From contig NZ_AP028127.1 in assembly GCF_037076425.1 (NCBI RefSeq), positions 1,208,001-1,272,000 of the forward strand: 64,000 bases of DNA, written 5' to 3'. Shown one piece after another: positions 1 to 8,750 of this stretch (position 1 is its first letter; each line of letters opens with the position of its first letter). A program made the position numbers and the translations under genes. The notes below the pieces were generated by a model. It worked only from the letters and a program-made list of their open reading frames with translations, ran no database searches and was not told the origin of the DNA. Origin of the DNA: Turicibacter faecis (GTDB taxonomy: Bacteria; Bacillota_I; Bacilli_A; MOL361; Turicibacteraceae).

Positions 1-26
1 CAATTATCCAAAGTAAATGTTGCCAT
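1..26 (-). CDS. 5' end of an unidentified gene (partial)
   Basis: An ATG at 24-26 on the minus strand is preceded by a good ribosome binding site (AAGGGAG, about 8 bases upstream). Only eight codons (M-A-T-F-T-L-D-N) lie inside the window, so the product cannot be identified. It would be transcribed leftwards, in the same direction as the recombinase gene to its right. Confidence 0.5.
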
Positions 27-347
27 AGTTTCTCTCCCTTTCATTGAGTCTTCTATCTTATTTATACGCTCCCGCCATCTGAGGTGTGATCCCTCTTGTT
101 TAACATTTTATAGAAAATGAGCTTCCCTCCCTAGGCAAAAAAAGGACTTCACCCGCCGTAGGCCCCAAGCAATTCGTACACATGATTAAGCTAAAACAAA
201 AGTTATGAATAACCTTTAAAGGGGAGTCCCCCTAACTAAATATAACTGTTCGATTCATGGGGGCACAGTGAATTTTTCCATTTAAAAATGGCTCGCATGT
301 CTCCAATCACTCCTGGATCCATACCAGCCATACCATTCAGTTCACCA
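27..347. other. intergenic region, no clear gene
   Basis: This gap separates the recombinase stop from the next gene start. It holds a short G/C block (AGGGGAGTCCCCCT near 219-232) but no hairpin with a convincing U-tract. One 31-codon minus-strand reading frame (236-331) has no ribosome binding site and is not annotated. Confidence 0.5.
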
Positions 348-1328
348 TTAAAACTGAATTAAATCTCCCGCATTTTCTTTCAACTTATCCACGGAGTGAA
401 CGTATCGATTCGTTGTCGCAATGTTTTGATGGGCCGCAAAATCACGCACCTTCTCAATACTTGCCCCTCCACGAATCGCGAGAGTAATCGCCGTATGCCG
501 TGTCGAATGCACCTTCAAATGCTTTGAAATCCCCGCCCGTTGACACGCCGTCTTCATCATATAATTGAGCGAACTCGGATCTAATTTTTCATTGTTACGT
601 TTATTTCGTGAATGCCCCACAAACAAATAACTGGATGCATCCTTGTCATAATCACGCCCTGTTCGTGCCACATACTCATCAATCAACGCCTTCACCGGTG
701 CCTGCACCTTCACCATGTCCCGCTTATTTCCTTTTCGTACAACATGAATGACCTCGTATTCCCCATAAGTAGCAAGGTCCTTCAATCGAATATGAATCAA
801 TTCCGATTTACGTAGGGCGGTCGTCAGGGCTAAATAGATAATGGCCTTGTTTCTTAACTCGACCAATTTGGTTGTATCAAAAATCGCCAACAACTGCGTG
901 CACTCTTGTTCCGTTAAGAACTCGGTCTCTTTCGATGTCACTTTAGGCTTTTCTTCTTTTAAATTACCAAATGGATTAAACCGAAGCAACGCTGTTCCCG
1001 TCTTGTTATCCTGATATTTTAACAACCACTTATAAAGTGAACTTAACGAAGACACCTTTCGATTAATTGTCGCTGTTGCACATCCTTTTCCCCTCAAATC
1101 TAACAAGTAGTGCTCCACATCAAACATATTAACCGCAATAATTTGCTCAAGTGTAATCTGTTCTATTGTCTCGACTTGAAAGAAATCTAAAATATCCCGT
1201 TCATACGAGATCGCCGTATACCGACTATTGCTTGCTTTTAAATTCAAAAAATGTCGAATAAAGTGAACTTTTTTCTCTGGCCCAACCGCCCGATTTCGAC
1301 TTAATATTAATTCCACCATCATCACCAT
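348..1328 (-). CDS. tyrosine recombinase / site-specific integrase (XerC/D-like)
   Basis: A protein of about 326 residues with the two-domain layout of tyrosine recombinases: an N-terminal SAM-like DNA-binding domain (about residues 15-125) and a C-terminal catalytic domain. The catalytic set is visible: Arg in TALRKSEL, a Lys in the VVRKGNKRD hairpin, H-S-T-R-H, the later His in AAHQN, and the nucleophilic Tyr in NRYVH near the C terminus. The family cuts and rejoins DNA at specific sites. No phage or conjugation genes are visible beside it, so it could be a stand-alone chromosomal recombinase or the edge of an element lying to the left. The start is uncertain. The frame is open to 1388, but ATGs at 1328, 1322 and 1319 fit better, with an AGAG-type binding site and a TATGAT-like -10 just upstream. 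Confidence 0.85.
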   Translation of the reverse strand: MVMMVELILSRNRAVGPEKKVHFIRHFLNLKASNSRYTAISYERDILDFFQVETIEQITLEQIIAVNMFDVEHYLLDLRGKGCATATINRKVSSLSSLYKWLLKYQDNKTGTALLRFNPFGNLKEEKPKVTSKETEFLTEQECTQLLAIFDTTKLVELRNKAIIYLALTTALRKSELIHIRLKDLATYGEYEVIHVVRKGNKRDMVKVQAPVKALIDEYVARTGRDYDKDASSYLFVGHSRNKRNNEKLDPSSLNYMMKTACQRAGISKHLKVHSTRHTAITLAIRGGASIEKVRDFAAHQNIATTNRYVHSVDKLKENAGDLIQF

Positions 1329-1386
1329 CTCTACTTGAAATATTCTCATCATAGCATAATTTTGACGAATATAAAAGAATGAGATC

Positions 1387-1418
1387 AAAAAAAGGAACCA
1401 AATTGGGTTCCCTTTTTT
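1387..1418 (-). terminator. terminator of the DUF308 gene
   Basis: GGAACC (1394-1399) pairs with GGTTCC (1406-1411), flanked by A7 and T6 runs. On the minus strand the hairpin ends in a T-tract. It overlaps the end of the membrane protein gene and lies just upstream of the recombinase gene. Confidence 0.75.
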
Positions 1419-1926
1419 AACGGTATGTATTTTTTAGTTTAATTCCTAAATAAATTTCACCTAAAGCTGTAATGATAAGTGCCGTTCCAATAAAATATGG
1501 GGCAGAAATCAACGCCTTAAATGGTTGGAATACGACCAACGCCCCAAAAATAACAAAAATAACATTGGCCGCCGTATAAATATTGAGTCCAAAGTAACCG
1601 TTACGAATCGATAAAAACGTTAAATAGATTCCTCGGACTAACACCCAAATCCCATAAACTAACACCAGGACATCGAGCGTTGAAATTGGATAAAGCCATA
1701 GCGTTAATCCGAATAAAATATTAATTAATCCATTAAAAATATAAAAGAAACGTCCTTCACGACCCTTACTTCGTACAATCGTCATCACACCGATAACCAT
1801 AAACATTAACGCGATTAACGCACTCAGACTAATAATACTTTGAAGCGGGAAAATAAAAAAGAAGACGCCAATAATCGCGAAGGCAATTCCTTCTACAAGA
1901 AATAATTTCTCTAGATAACTTTGCAT
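1417..1926 (-). CDS. DUF308 (HdeD-like) membrane protein
   Basis: A hydrophobic protein of 169 residues with about six transmembrane segments in paired hairpins, the pattern of the DUF308/HdeD family. HdeD is tied to acid resistance in enterobacteria, but the molecular role in Firmicutes is not known. The start at 1926 (MQSYLEK) is set by AAGGAG 7-8 bases upstream; the longer frame to 1950 would put that site inside the coding region. It sits alone between two terminators and so is probably monocistronic. The family call rests on hydropathy pattern and size. Confidence 0.7.
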   Translation of the reverse strand: MQSYLEKLFLVEGIAFAIIGVFFFIFPLQSIISLSALIALMFMVIGVMTIVRSKGREGRFFYIFNGLINILFGLTLWLYPISTLDVLVLVYGIWVLVRGIYLTFLSIRNGYFGLNIYTAANVIFVIFGALVVFQPFKALISAPYFIGTALIITALGEIYLGIKLKNTYR

Positions 1927-1951
1927 CTTATCGCTCCTTTCAATGAGCATG

Positions 1952-1988
1952 AAAAAACAGTGTATTTTCCACTTGAAAACACACTGTT
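1952..1988 (-). terminator. terminator of the glycan operon
   Basis: On the minus strand AACAGTGT pairs with ACACTGTT around an inner TTTTC/GAAAA stem, followed by TTTTTT. It lies about 165 bases after the CapF-like stop and just before the DUF308 start. The bases between the stop and the hairpin hold no supported gene. Confidence 0.75.
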
Positions 1989-2153
1989 AGTATGTAACAA
2001 CATTTCTTATTTATAACCTCACCAAGGATGAATGAGCAAAAATCAAATTCACTTTCCTTATAAAATGGGGGAAAGCAACTATCAACACGGAAATTATTAA
2101 TCTTACTTGCCGAAGTCTTCATAAAAATGAACAATTCTAAACCCTTTGTCGCT

Positions 2154-3263
2154 TTAAACCTCCAAGGGATAGGTATCTGGGTGAGTTTCATCATAAGACT
2201 CGTTACACCAAATAATAACAATTAAATCCGTTTCCCCAGTATTTTCGATGTGATGAGTATATCCTGCAGGGATATCAATCACCTTTAGGTCCTCTCCATT
2301 GACTTCATACTCCAAAATTTCATGACTAAAAATGGAACGTAATCGCACACATCCATACCCACTCACGACCAGAAATTTTTCAATTTTGGTCTGATGCCAG
2401 TGGTTCCCTTTAGTGACACCCGGTTTACAACAGTTAATCGAAAATTGCCCTCGATTAGATGTTTTAATAAATTCAGTGAACGACCCACGTGTATCCTTAT
2501 GCATAATTAAGGGATAACTCAATTCATTTTCAGGTAAGTAACTAAGGTAGGTGCTATATAACTTTTTTACCAATAAGTTATCTGTTTGAATCACCTCTTT
2601 TGTTTGACGACTAGTTTTAAACCCCGTTAAGATGTTTGCTAATTCCCCTAGTGTCAAAGAATAAACTGGTGTGACAGTCAACAGGCCACTCTTTTTACGA
2701 CAATCCTCATGCAAGATTTCTAGAAACTGGTGTAAGACATCATCAATATACACTAAATTTAATAGGAGATTTGGATCTTTAATCCAGATAGGCTCATCCC
2801 TTGCTATTTGATAACAAAAGGTGGCGACAGCCGAATTATAGTGGGGCTGTGCCCATTTTCCAAAAACATTAGGTAACCGATAAATATATACTTTCGCTAA
2901 ATTCCTCTCAGCATAGCGTTGTAACGCCACTTCCGCGGATAACTTACTTTTTCCATAGGCAGTTTTATCACCAGCCTTAATGGATGAAGTAAACAAAATG
3001 GGAGTATTTTTCTCATGTGCCATTAAAACATTCGTTATTCGTTTCGTTAATTCCTCATTTCCTTCAAAAAACTCACTCTCATTTAATGGGCGATTGACCC
3101 CCGCCAAATGAAAGATAAAATCTGCCTGAAGTACCGCTTGATCTAATTCAGAAGGGGTCCCCCCCTTATCAATCTCAAGGATGTTATATTGTTGATAAGA
3201 TTTAAGAGTTGCCACAAGATTTTTTCCAATAAATCCGTTCGCCCCCGTTACAAGTACGTTCAT
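2154..3263 (-). CDS. CapF-like bifunctional reductase (SDR plus cupin)
   Basis: A protein of 369 residues with an N-terminal extended-SDR domain and a C-terminal cupin. The nucleotide-binding motif GANGFIGKN is at residues 7-15 and the catalytic Y-G-K-S-K lies in the middle. The cupin is marked by H-W-H-Q near residue 290 and P-A-G-Y-T-H-H further on. This is the architecture of CapF/WbjC, which in staphylococcal capsule synthesis acts on the CapE product to give UDP-2-acetamido-2,6-dideoxy-L-talose. The start codon overlaps the CapE-like stop by 4 bases, so the two are probably translationally coupled. The third enzyme of that pathway, the CapG/FnlC 2-epimerase that gives UDP-L-FucNAc, is not in the window. 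It is the last gene of the operon. Confidence 0.88.
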   Translation of the reverse strand: MNVLVTGANGFIGKNLVATLKSYQQYNILEIDKGGTPSELDQAVLQADFIFHLAGVNRPLNESEFFEGNEELTKRITNVLMAHEKNTPILFTSSIKAGDKTAYGKSKLSAEVALQRYAERNLAKVYIYRLPNVFGKWAQPHYNSAVATFCYQIARDEPIWIKDPNLLLNLVYIDDVLHQFLEILHEDCRKKSGLLTVTPVYSLTLGELANILTGFKTSRQTKEVIQTDNLLVKKLYSTYLSYLPENELSYPLIMHKDTRGSFTEFIKTSNRGQFSINCCKPGVTKGNHWHQTKIEKFLVVSGYGCVRLRSIFSHEILEYEVNGEDLKVIDIPAGYTHHIENTGETDLIVIIWCNESYDETHPDTYPLEV

Positions 3264-4306
3264 TTAAAATCATCCCCTCGATTAGTTTTTAATGCCTCCT
3301 GAATATAAGGAAGATTTAACAATTTTTCCTTTACCTCTTCTATAGTTAACCGATACGTATTATGCGACGTATAGGCTTGCTGTTCCACAAGCGATTTGGC
3401 CGTATTAACCGACGTATGATAGTTCAAATCCCTTTTATCGCATGGAATTTTATAATAGGAGTCATAATCCACGGCAACAAGCATATCCTCCGACGAAACT
3501 AAGGTCTCGTATAACTTTTCTCCGTGTCGCGTTCCTATTATGTCAATGAGAGGATCAACACCAAAAATCTCACATATAGCCTTAGCTAAACATTCGACCG
3601 TACACGCAGGGGACTTTTGAACAAAAATATCTCCTTGCTCCCCATTTTCAAACGCAAACATGACAAGCTTAACCGCCTCATCAAGACTCATCAAAAAACG
3701 TGTCATATGCGGGTCCGTCACTGTCACAGGATGCCCCTCTTTAATTTGATCAACAAACAATGGAATTACAGATCCACGGGAAGCCATAACGTTCCCATAT
3801 CTAGTTCCACAAATCACGGTCTGTCCCGCTTCAAGCAATCGGGCCTTGGCAATAAACGTCTTTTCCATAAGCGATTTGGACATCCCCATCGCATTGATAG
3901 GGTAAACAGCTTTATCAGTTGAAAGACAAATTACTTTTTTGACCCCACAGCTAATTGCTGCATTTAATACATTTTCGGTTCCTAAAATATTCGTTTTTAC
4001 TGCCTCAATGGGATAAAACTCACAGGATGGTACTTGTTTTAGGGCAGCCGCATGGAACACATAGTCAACTCCACGCATCACCTCTTTGACACGATCTGAA
4101 TCACGAACATCCCCTAAATAAAATTTCAATTTGGGATTGTGATACTTCTTCCGCATATCATCTTGTTTTTTCTCATCGCGAGAAAAAATACGAATTTCCT
4201 TTAATCCTTGATGAAGAAACGCCTTAACTACCGTATTTCCAAATGACCCCGTTCCTCCCGTAATCAATAATACTTTATCTTTAAACATCGATCTCACATC
4301 CCTCAT
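3260..4306 (-). CDS. UDP-N-acetylglucosamine 4,6-dehydratase (CapE/FnlA-like)
   Basis: About 348 residues. The NAD-binding motif G-G-T-G-S-F-G is close to the N terminus, with the RIFSRDEKKQ segment typical of the CapE/FlaA1/WbjB family after it. CapE enzymes are short (about 340 residues) and lack the membrane domain of CapD, as here. The reaction is 4,6-dehydration of UDP-GlcNAc with C5 inversion, the first step towards 2-acetamido-2,6-dideoxy-L-sugars. The frame is open to 4381, but an ATG at 4306 has AAAAGG about 8 bases upstream and avoids overlap with the preceding gene. MFKDKV at 4288 is an alternative start. Whether this enzyme inverts or retains at C5 cannot be read with certainty by eye. 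Confidence 0.87.
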   Translation of the reverse strand: MRDVRSMFKDKVLLITGGTGSFGNTVVKAFLHQGLKEIRIFSRDEKKQDDMRKKYHNPKLKFYLGDVRDSDRVKEVMRGVDYVFHAAALKQVPSCEFYPIEAVKTNILGTENVLNAAISCGVKKVICLSTDKAVYPINAMGMSKSLMEKTFIAKARLLEAGQTVICGTRYGNVMASRGSVIPLFVDQIKEGHPVTVTDPHMTRFLMSLDEAVKLVMFAFENGEQGDIFVQKSPACTVECLAKAICEIFGVDPLIDIIGTRHGEKLYETLVSSEDMLVAVDYDSYYKIPCDKRDLNYHTSVNTAKSLVEQQAYTSHNTYRLTIEEVKEKLLNLPYIQEALKTNRGDDFK

Positions 4307-4325
4307 TCGATCAACCTTTTCTTTT

Positions 4326-4994
4326 CTATTCCTCAAAAAAACCACGTTTAGAATAATCAACGTTGATCCCTTCCTTTTCAAGGAAAGGAATCACCTCACG
4401 CGCCCACTTTCCACGAACAATGCTAAATTTATTTTGATGGTAATTTCCAATATCTATAATCGGATTTCTCGTTGCATTAATGTAGTATTTTTTTGTTGTC
4501 GAAAAACGCATCAACTCCCATTGCCACGGATTTTGAGGAATTTTTAATTCATTAATGAGCTCTGTTCGCTTCCAAATTCCCGGTTGGCAACTATGTAAGT
4601 ATGGAGCCATTGGTGGCCGTAAATTAAATCCAGTTAAATCGGTTTTAATATTCGGACTATACTCTAACTCAAAGTTAAACATCACTGTATTTTCTCCAAA
4701 ATGATCGATGCAATACTGAATGCGTTCCTCATTCACCTGACTCCGAATAAAAAAGTCATCTAATAAAATAATTACATACTTGGTATCAAGTAATTCGAGC
4801 GTTTTCTTAATACGCGTTGTCCAAACAGGCTCATTTACACAAAGTGTTGGTATTTTATCATAGCTTTTTGTTTCCGTCGCTAAATAAATTGGAAATGTGC
4901 AGTTGGGCCAATATTTTTTGAAACAGTGATAAAAGATATCCCATAAATCATCATAGCAATCACAACTTAATACTAAAATACACGTTTGATTCAT
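4326..4994 (-). CDS. unrecognised protein, possible glycosyltransferase
   Basis: A protein of 222 residues that I do not recognise at family level. Features suggestive of a GT-A-like fold are an N-terminal strand with C-I-L-V-L-S-C-D, and V-I-I-L-L-D-D-F-F in the middle, where the Asp-Asp pair resembles a metal-binding DxD-type motif. There is no signal peptide or membrane segment, so it is probably cytoplasmic. The start at 4994 (MNQTC) is set by GGAGG, 7-8 bases upstream; the frame is open to 5024. Its position between two glycosyltransferase genes and the dehydratase gene supports a role in building the same glycan, but the donor and acceptor are unknown. Confidence 0.6.
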   Translation of the reverse strand: MNQTCILVLSCDCYDDLWDIFYHCFKKYWPNCTFPIYLATETKSYDKIPTLCVNEPVWTTRIKKTLELLDTKYVIILLDDFFIRSQVNEERIQYCIDHFGENTVMFNFELEYSPNIKTDLTGFNLRPPMAPYLHSCQPGIWKRTELINELKIPQNPWQWELMRFSTTKKYYINATRNPIIDIGNYHQNKFSIVRGKWAREVIPFLEKEGINVDYSKRGFFEE

Positions 4995-4996
4995 CT

Positions 4997-5860
4997 TCAC
5001 GCCTCCACATTCTCTCTCTTCCAATTTTCATATAATTGATTAAACGTTTCTTTTAATCGCGGGTTGCGTTTAACCTTTTGACGGACAGGAGACAGATGGA
5101 GTTCTGAAAAATGAAGGTATTGTGTACGGTATTGATCATAGAGTCCCTTCGCTTTTAAATCCAATCTCACTAAAGCTAACGATTCAAAAATTTCAAGACA
5201 ATGCTCATTTATCACATGGACAAGGCTATTTGGACGTTGATAATAATAATAATAGAGAGGTTCCTCTAACAACGTGATTTTTGGTCTAGCTAATAGTAAA
5301 CGCAACGTGATGATGACATCCTCCGAATAAGATAGTGGGGGAAAATTCAATCCCGTTCCCTTTAAATAAGTATGTTTCATAAATTTCGCCCAAACAGCAG
5401 GAGCAAGTTGCGCGTTTAGGAAACAGAAAATTGGATCTCGGTTTATCTCATCCTCAGAAGTAAAAAATATTCGTAGGGGATGATCGCGTCCACCCTCTTT
5501 TAAAAAGGCCTGATAAATGACCATATCCGCCTCAGTTTCTACTGCCTTTTGATAAAGGGTTTCACAGGCTTTAGGGTCCAACCAATCATCTGCATCTAAA
5601 AATAAAATATACTCGCCCGTAGATTGGGCAAGACCGACTTCACGTGCTTTAGACGATCCTTGATTTTCTTGATGAATCACTTTAATCGATGGATACATTT
5701 GTGCTAACTCATCACATAAATTAGCGGTTTTATCGGTCGAACCATCATTAACAAGAATAATTTCAATCTCCTGAAGTGTCTGTTTTAAGACTGATGAAAC
5801 ACTTCTAATCAGATAATCCTCTACCTGATAAGCCGGGATAATAACACTCACCTTAATCAC
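4997..5860 (-). CDS. family 2 glycosyltransferase
   Basis: A GT2 enzyme of 287 residues. It opens with V-S-V-I-I-P-A-Y, followed by V-N-D-G-S-T-D (nucleotide-sugar binding) and the metal-binding F-L-D-A-D-D-W-L motif. The start is GTG at 5860 with AAGGAGGG 8 bases upstream; it overlaps the stop of the preceding gene by 8 bases. The first 200 residues closely match the C-terminal domain of that gene, including the YQVE, SVSSVL, AREVG and LDADDWLD segments. The two therefore look like a duplication that later diverged. It probably adds one sugar to a lipid-linked glycan at the inner membrane face; the substrate is not known. Confidence 0.88.
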   Translation of the reverse strand: MIKVSVIIPAYQVEDYLIRSVSSVLKQTLQEIEIILVNDGSTDKTANLCDELAQMYPSIKVIHQENQGSSKAREVGLAQSTGEYILFLDADDWLDPKACETLYQKAVETEADMVIYQAFLKEGGRDHPLRIFFTSEDEINRDPIFCFLNAQLAPAVWAKFMKHTYLKGTGLNFPPLSYSEDVIITLRLLLARPKITLLEEPLYYYYYQRPNSLVHVINEHCLEIFESLALVRLDLKAKGLYDQYRTQYLHFSELHLSPVRQKVKRNPRLKETFNQLYENWKRENVEA

Positions 5861-8345
5861 TATCTATTCCCTCCTTCTGCTCGATAATAAACTTTCCATT
5901 CAAATATTTCTCATGCCAATGCTGATACTGCGAATCAAATGCCGCCTTTAATTCTTGATTTTCTAGACATACTTTTTTTACAGGTGATAAGTGTTGGAAT
6001 GCAAAGTTAATATATTCTTTTTCATAGCGATCATATAATTGACAACATTTTAAAACATTAGCCACTTCTTCTAAGGCCTTGAATATTTCTAAACGCGTTT
6101 CATTCACCGAATGAACTAAACTCCCTTCTCGTTGGTCATAATAATAAAATCGTTGATCACAAAAGCTAAGCTTAGGATGATATCGTAGTAAACGACTTGT
6201 TACAACAACATCTTCTGCATACGATATGTCGGGAAAATGAATCTGATGTTCATTCAAAAAACTTCGTTTAATAAATTTTGCACACATCGAAGGTTTAATT
6301 TTATCCTGTAGGAAATGAAGGACTGGTGTAGCTGCAATCTCTTCGGGACATCCACTAAAAATATTCAGTTCATACCCCTTATTTCCGATAACAAGTACCG
6401 CTTGAAAAAGGACAATATCCGCTTCTTCGAGCGTCGCTTGCGTATACAATTTCTCTAAGGCCTCCTTATCGAGCCAATCATCTGCATCAAGAAATAAAAG
6501 ATATTCCCCCTTCGCCATCTGAACCCCGACTTCACGCGCTTTCGCCGATCCTAAATTACTTTGATGAATAACTTGGATATTTTGATAGGCCTTCGCAATA
6601 TCATCACTTAGTTTAGCCGTTAAATCAGTCGACCCATCATCAACGATAATTATCTCTACGTCCTTGAATGTTTGCCGTAAAACCGATGACACTGATCTTA
6701 AGATATATTTCTCTACTTGATAAGCCGGAATAATAACACTCACTTTATATGGAGAATAATTCACTTGCTTCTTCCATTGAAAATCATCCACAATTGTTTG
6801 AAGAATATTTTCAAGTTGGGTGATCCCACGCTCAAAACTTAAAGACTGCGCTGTCTTTAATCCATTTTGAATGAGTCTCTCTCTTAACGCCGGATTCGTA
6901 AGTAACCGTGTTAACCCATCGGCCAATTCAGAGACTTGATGCGTTTGTGAAATAAGGGCATTTTTTTCATGTTGGGCGTATTGCATAATCCCTCCACAAT
7001 TGGTTGCCACCACACATACACCTGAAGCCATCGCTTCTAGTGGCGGCATAGCAGCTCCTTCATAATCAGAGCAACTAAGTAAAATATCCGCCTCTCGATA
7101 CACTTTTGCCAATTCTAGTTGAGAAACATTTACCTGATAATCAATCTCAAAAGGAACCGGACTAACTTCTGGTTTGACTTGACATGCCCACACTACTTTA
7201 AAACGTAATCCGCGATTCCAAACATTAACTAATACGGTTAAGGCTTTGACAAATCCTTTAAATTTTAGCACCGGATTTCCTACTAATAAGATAGTTAACT
7301 TTTCCTTTTCCTTTTTAACTTCCGGATAATAGAAAGACGTATCGATATAGATAGGAAAGATATATGAATTTTTTCCAAACCGAGTTTGAACAATATCATG
7401 CACGTATAACGAATTCGTCGCATAGTAAATGTCGTGTGAAAATTGTTTTTTTAATCTATTTCTTAGGATCACCTCAGATTGCAATGATTGAACATCACCA
7501 TATAACGCCTCATGCCCTTGCTCCCAATAAAATACAGGGATGCGGTCACTGACCAATTCTTCAAACTCTCCGGTAAAAGTCGCAAATATAATATCGGCTT
7601 CTAAATCATCAGTTAAGTAAGGTTCGTAAGGTCGACGAATAATCTCCTCATCCGGAACGAAATCCTCAACCCATGTTGGTACAATACGATCATAATCTCC
7701 ACGGATCATCAGTTTAATCCGGTATCCTAGTTTTTGTAAAAACTTCATTTGTTCGTATAAAATTTTAAGTCCTCCGGTTAACGATCGGTGAGTAATAACA
7801 TAAAGGATCGTTAATGGATTCCTTGATTTCATCATGGGTTGTAAGGGTTTCACCGCTTTAGAAGTAGCGGGATAAATTTTAATTAATTTCTGATTTAGTT
7901 TAGGTAATCGATAGAATGAAATATCAAAAGATTTAAAATCCGGTATTGTCCACGTTTGATCCAAATTATCGTCTTTAACTAGGGCATAAATTAAAGAAAC
8001 TCCACGTTGAATAAGCCAATGTAATAATGCTTCCCCCTCCTGTTTACTAAGCGTATTTAGCGCATCGGGAATAAGGACCACATCATACGCTTGATTCCAG
8101 TGCGTTTCATGCGTCCCCCCTAACGAGTGAAAAAAAATCTTTTCATAATAGCCTAAAACATTGGATGTCATCTCCCCACTATTTACAACACATAAATCAA
8201 TCTTTTTATTATCTAAAAGATTTACACACCCTAACACCGGAGTGAATAAGGGCGAGGAATGAGTCACCTCAAGGATTCTAATTCCTTCAGGTAGTTCTAA
8301 AAATGGGATGACTTCCAAGGCAGCTTCCAAATTTTTCGTTTCCAT
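5853..8345 (-). CDS. large multidomain glycosyltransferase (methyltransferase-like + GT4 + GT2)
   Basis: A protein of about 830 residues with three parts. Residues 1-165 resemble a degenerate class I methyltransferase fold (R-I-L-E-V-T near 23 and Y-D-V-V-L-I near 87), without a clear glycine-rich AdoMet loop. Residues 178-520 are a GT4/GT-B domain with the acceptor loop T-G-G-L-K and the late E-G-A-A-M-P-P-L-E motif (the E-x7-E signature). Residues 535-830 are a GT2 domain with I-I-P-A-Y, V-D-D-G-S-T-D and L-D-A-D-D-W-L. Two active sites in one chain suggest successive additions of two sugars. The start at 8345 (METKNLE) follows AGGAGGGG. This is the first gene of the operon; an insertion sequence ends upstream of it. 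Confidence 0.85.
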   Translation of the reverse strand: METKNLEAALEVIPFLELPEGIRILEVTHSSPLFTPVLGCVNLLDNKKIDLCVVNSGEMTSNVLGYYEKIFFHSLGGTHETHWNQAYDVVLIPDALNTLSKQEGEALLHWLIQRGVSLIYALVKDDNLDQTWTIPDFKSFDISFYRLPKLNQKLIKIYPATSKAVKPLQPMMKSRNPLTILYVITHRSLTGGLKILYEQMKFLQKLGYRIKLMIRGDYDRIVPTWVEDFVPDEEIIRRPYEPYLTDDLEADIIFATFTGEFEELVSDRIPVFYWEQGHEALYGDVQSLQSEVILRNRLKKQFSHDIYYATNSLYVHDIVQTRFGKNSYIFPIYIDTSFYYPEVKKEKEKLTILLVGNPVLKFKGFVKALTVLVNVWNRGLRFKVVWACQVKPEVSPVPFEIDYQVNVSQLELAKVYREADILLSCSDYEGAAMPPLEAMASGVCVVATNCGGIMQYAQHEKNALISQTHQVSELADGLTRLLTNPALRERLIQNGLKTAQSLSFERGITQLENILQTIVDDFQWKKQVNYSPYKVSVIIPAYQVEKYILRSVSSVLRQTFKDVEIIIVDDGSTDLTAKLSDDIAKAYQNIQVIHQSNLGSAKAREVGVQMAKGEYLLFLDADDWLDKEALEKLYTQATLEEADIVLFQAVLVIGNKGYELNIFSGCPEEIAATPVLHFLQDKIKPSMCAKFIKRSFLNEHQIHFPDISYAEDVVVTSRLLRYHPKLSFCDQRFYYYDQREGSLVHSVNETRLEIFKALEEVANVLKCCQLYDRYEKEYINFAFQHLSPVKKVCLENQELKAAFDSQYQHWHEKYLNGKFIIEQKEGIDSD

Positions 8346-8606
8346 TTTTCGCACTCCCCTCCTAACCTTCAATATATGACATTATATGAAAGTTCGCCAA
8401 AAAGTATCACTTTTTACCTCCAAATAAGCATCAATACTAGAACCCTTTCATAAACAAACATTATCAATAATAAACTGAATTTAGCGACCATTTCTCCTTC
8501 TCCCCTACAAGAGTTATCCAGACTCATGAGAATTAAACTCTTTCAAAAAACACCTAACCCTTCATGGAACGACCGCATTTTTCAATGAGAAATGTCGCTT
8601 TCATTT
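8346..8606. other. upstream region of the glycan operon
   Basis: About 260 bases between the first glycan gene and the insertion sequence. It must contain the operon promoter unless transcription comes from the insertion sequence. I see no strong consensus promoter, only A/T-rich stretches. Confidence 0.4.
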
Positions 8607-8614
8607 ATATAAAA
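8607..8614. repeat. 8-bp target site duplication, left copy
   Basis: ATATAAAA directly abuts the left end of the insertion sequence and is repeated exactly at 10135-10142 after the right end. Eight-base duplications are typical for the ISL3 family. Confidence 0.9.
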
Positions 8615-8750
8615 GGTTCTATAATTTTTGGTGTGGGTGGGATTACTCACACCTTTTTGATTGCCATAAATATTGAGACAAAAAAAGAGACATAGTCCCC
8701 AAAATCCTATACAATGTAATCGGCTAAAACAACACGAAAGGATTGGTTTT

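Noticed and set aside
236-331. A 31-codon minus-strand frame downstream of the recombinase with three in-frame ATGs and a plausible-looking peptide.
   Set aside because: No ribosome binding site ahead of any ATG, and it is short enough to occur by chance. Conservation in relatives would be needed.
348-1328. Idea that the recombinase marks an integrated phage or conjugative element.
   Set aside because: No attachment-site repeats, structural or transfer genes are seen in the window; it may belong to an element to the left.
1940-2221. A 93-codon minus-strand frame overlapping the end of the CapF-like gene.
   Set aside because: It overlaps the CapF coding sequence in another frame and runs through the operon terminator; no own start signal.
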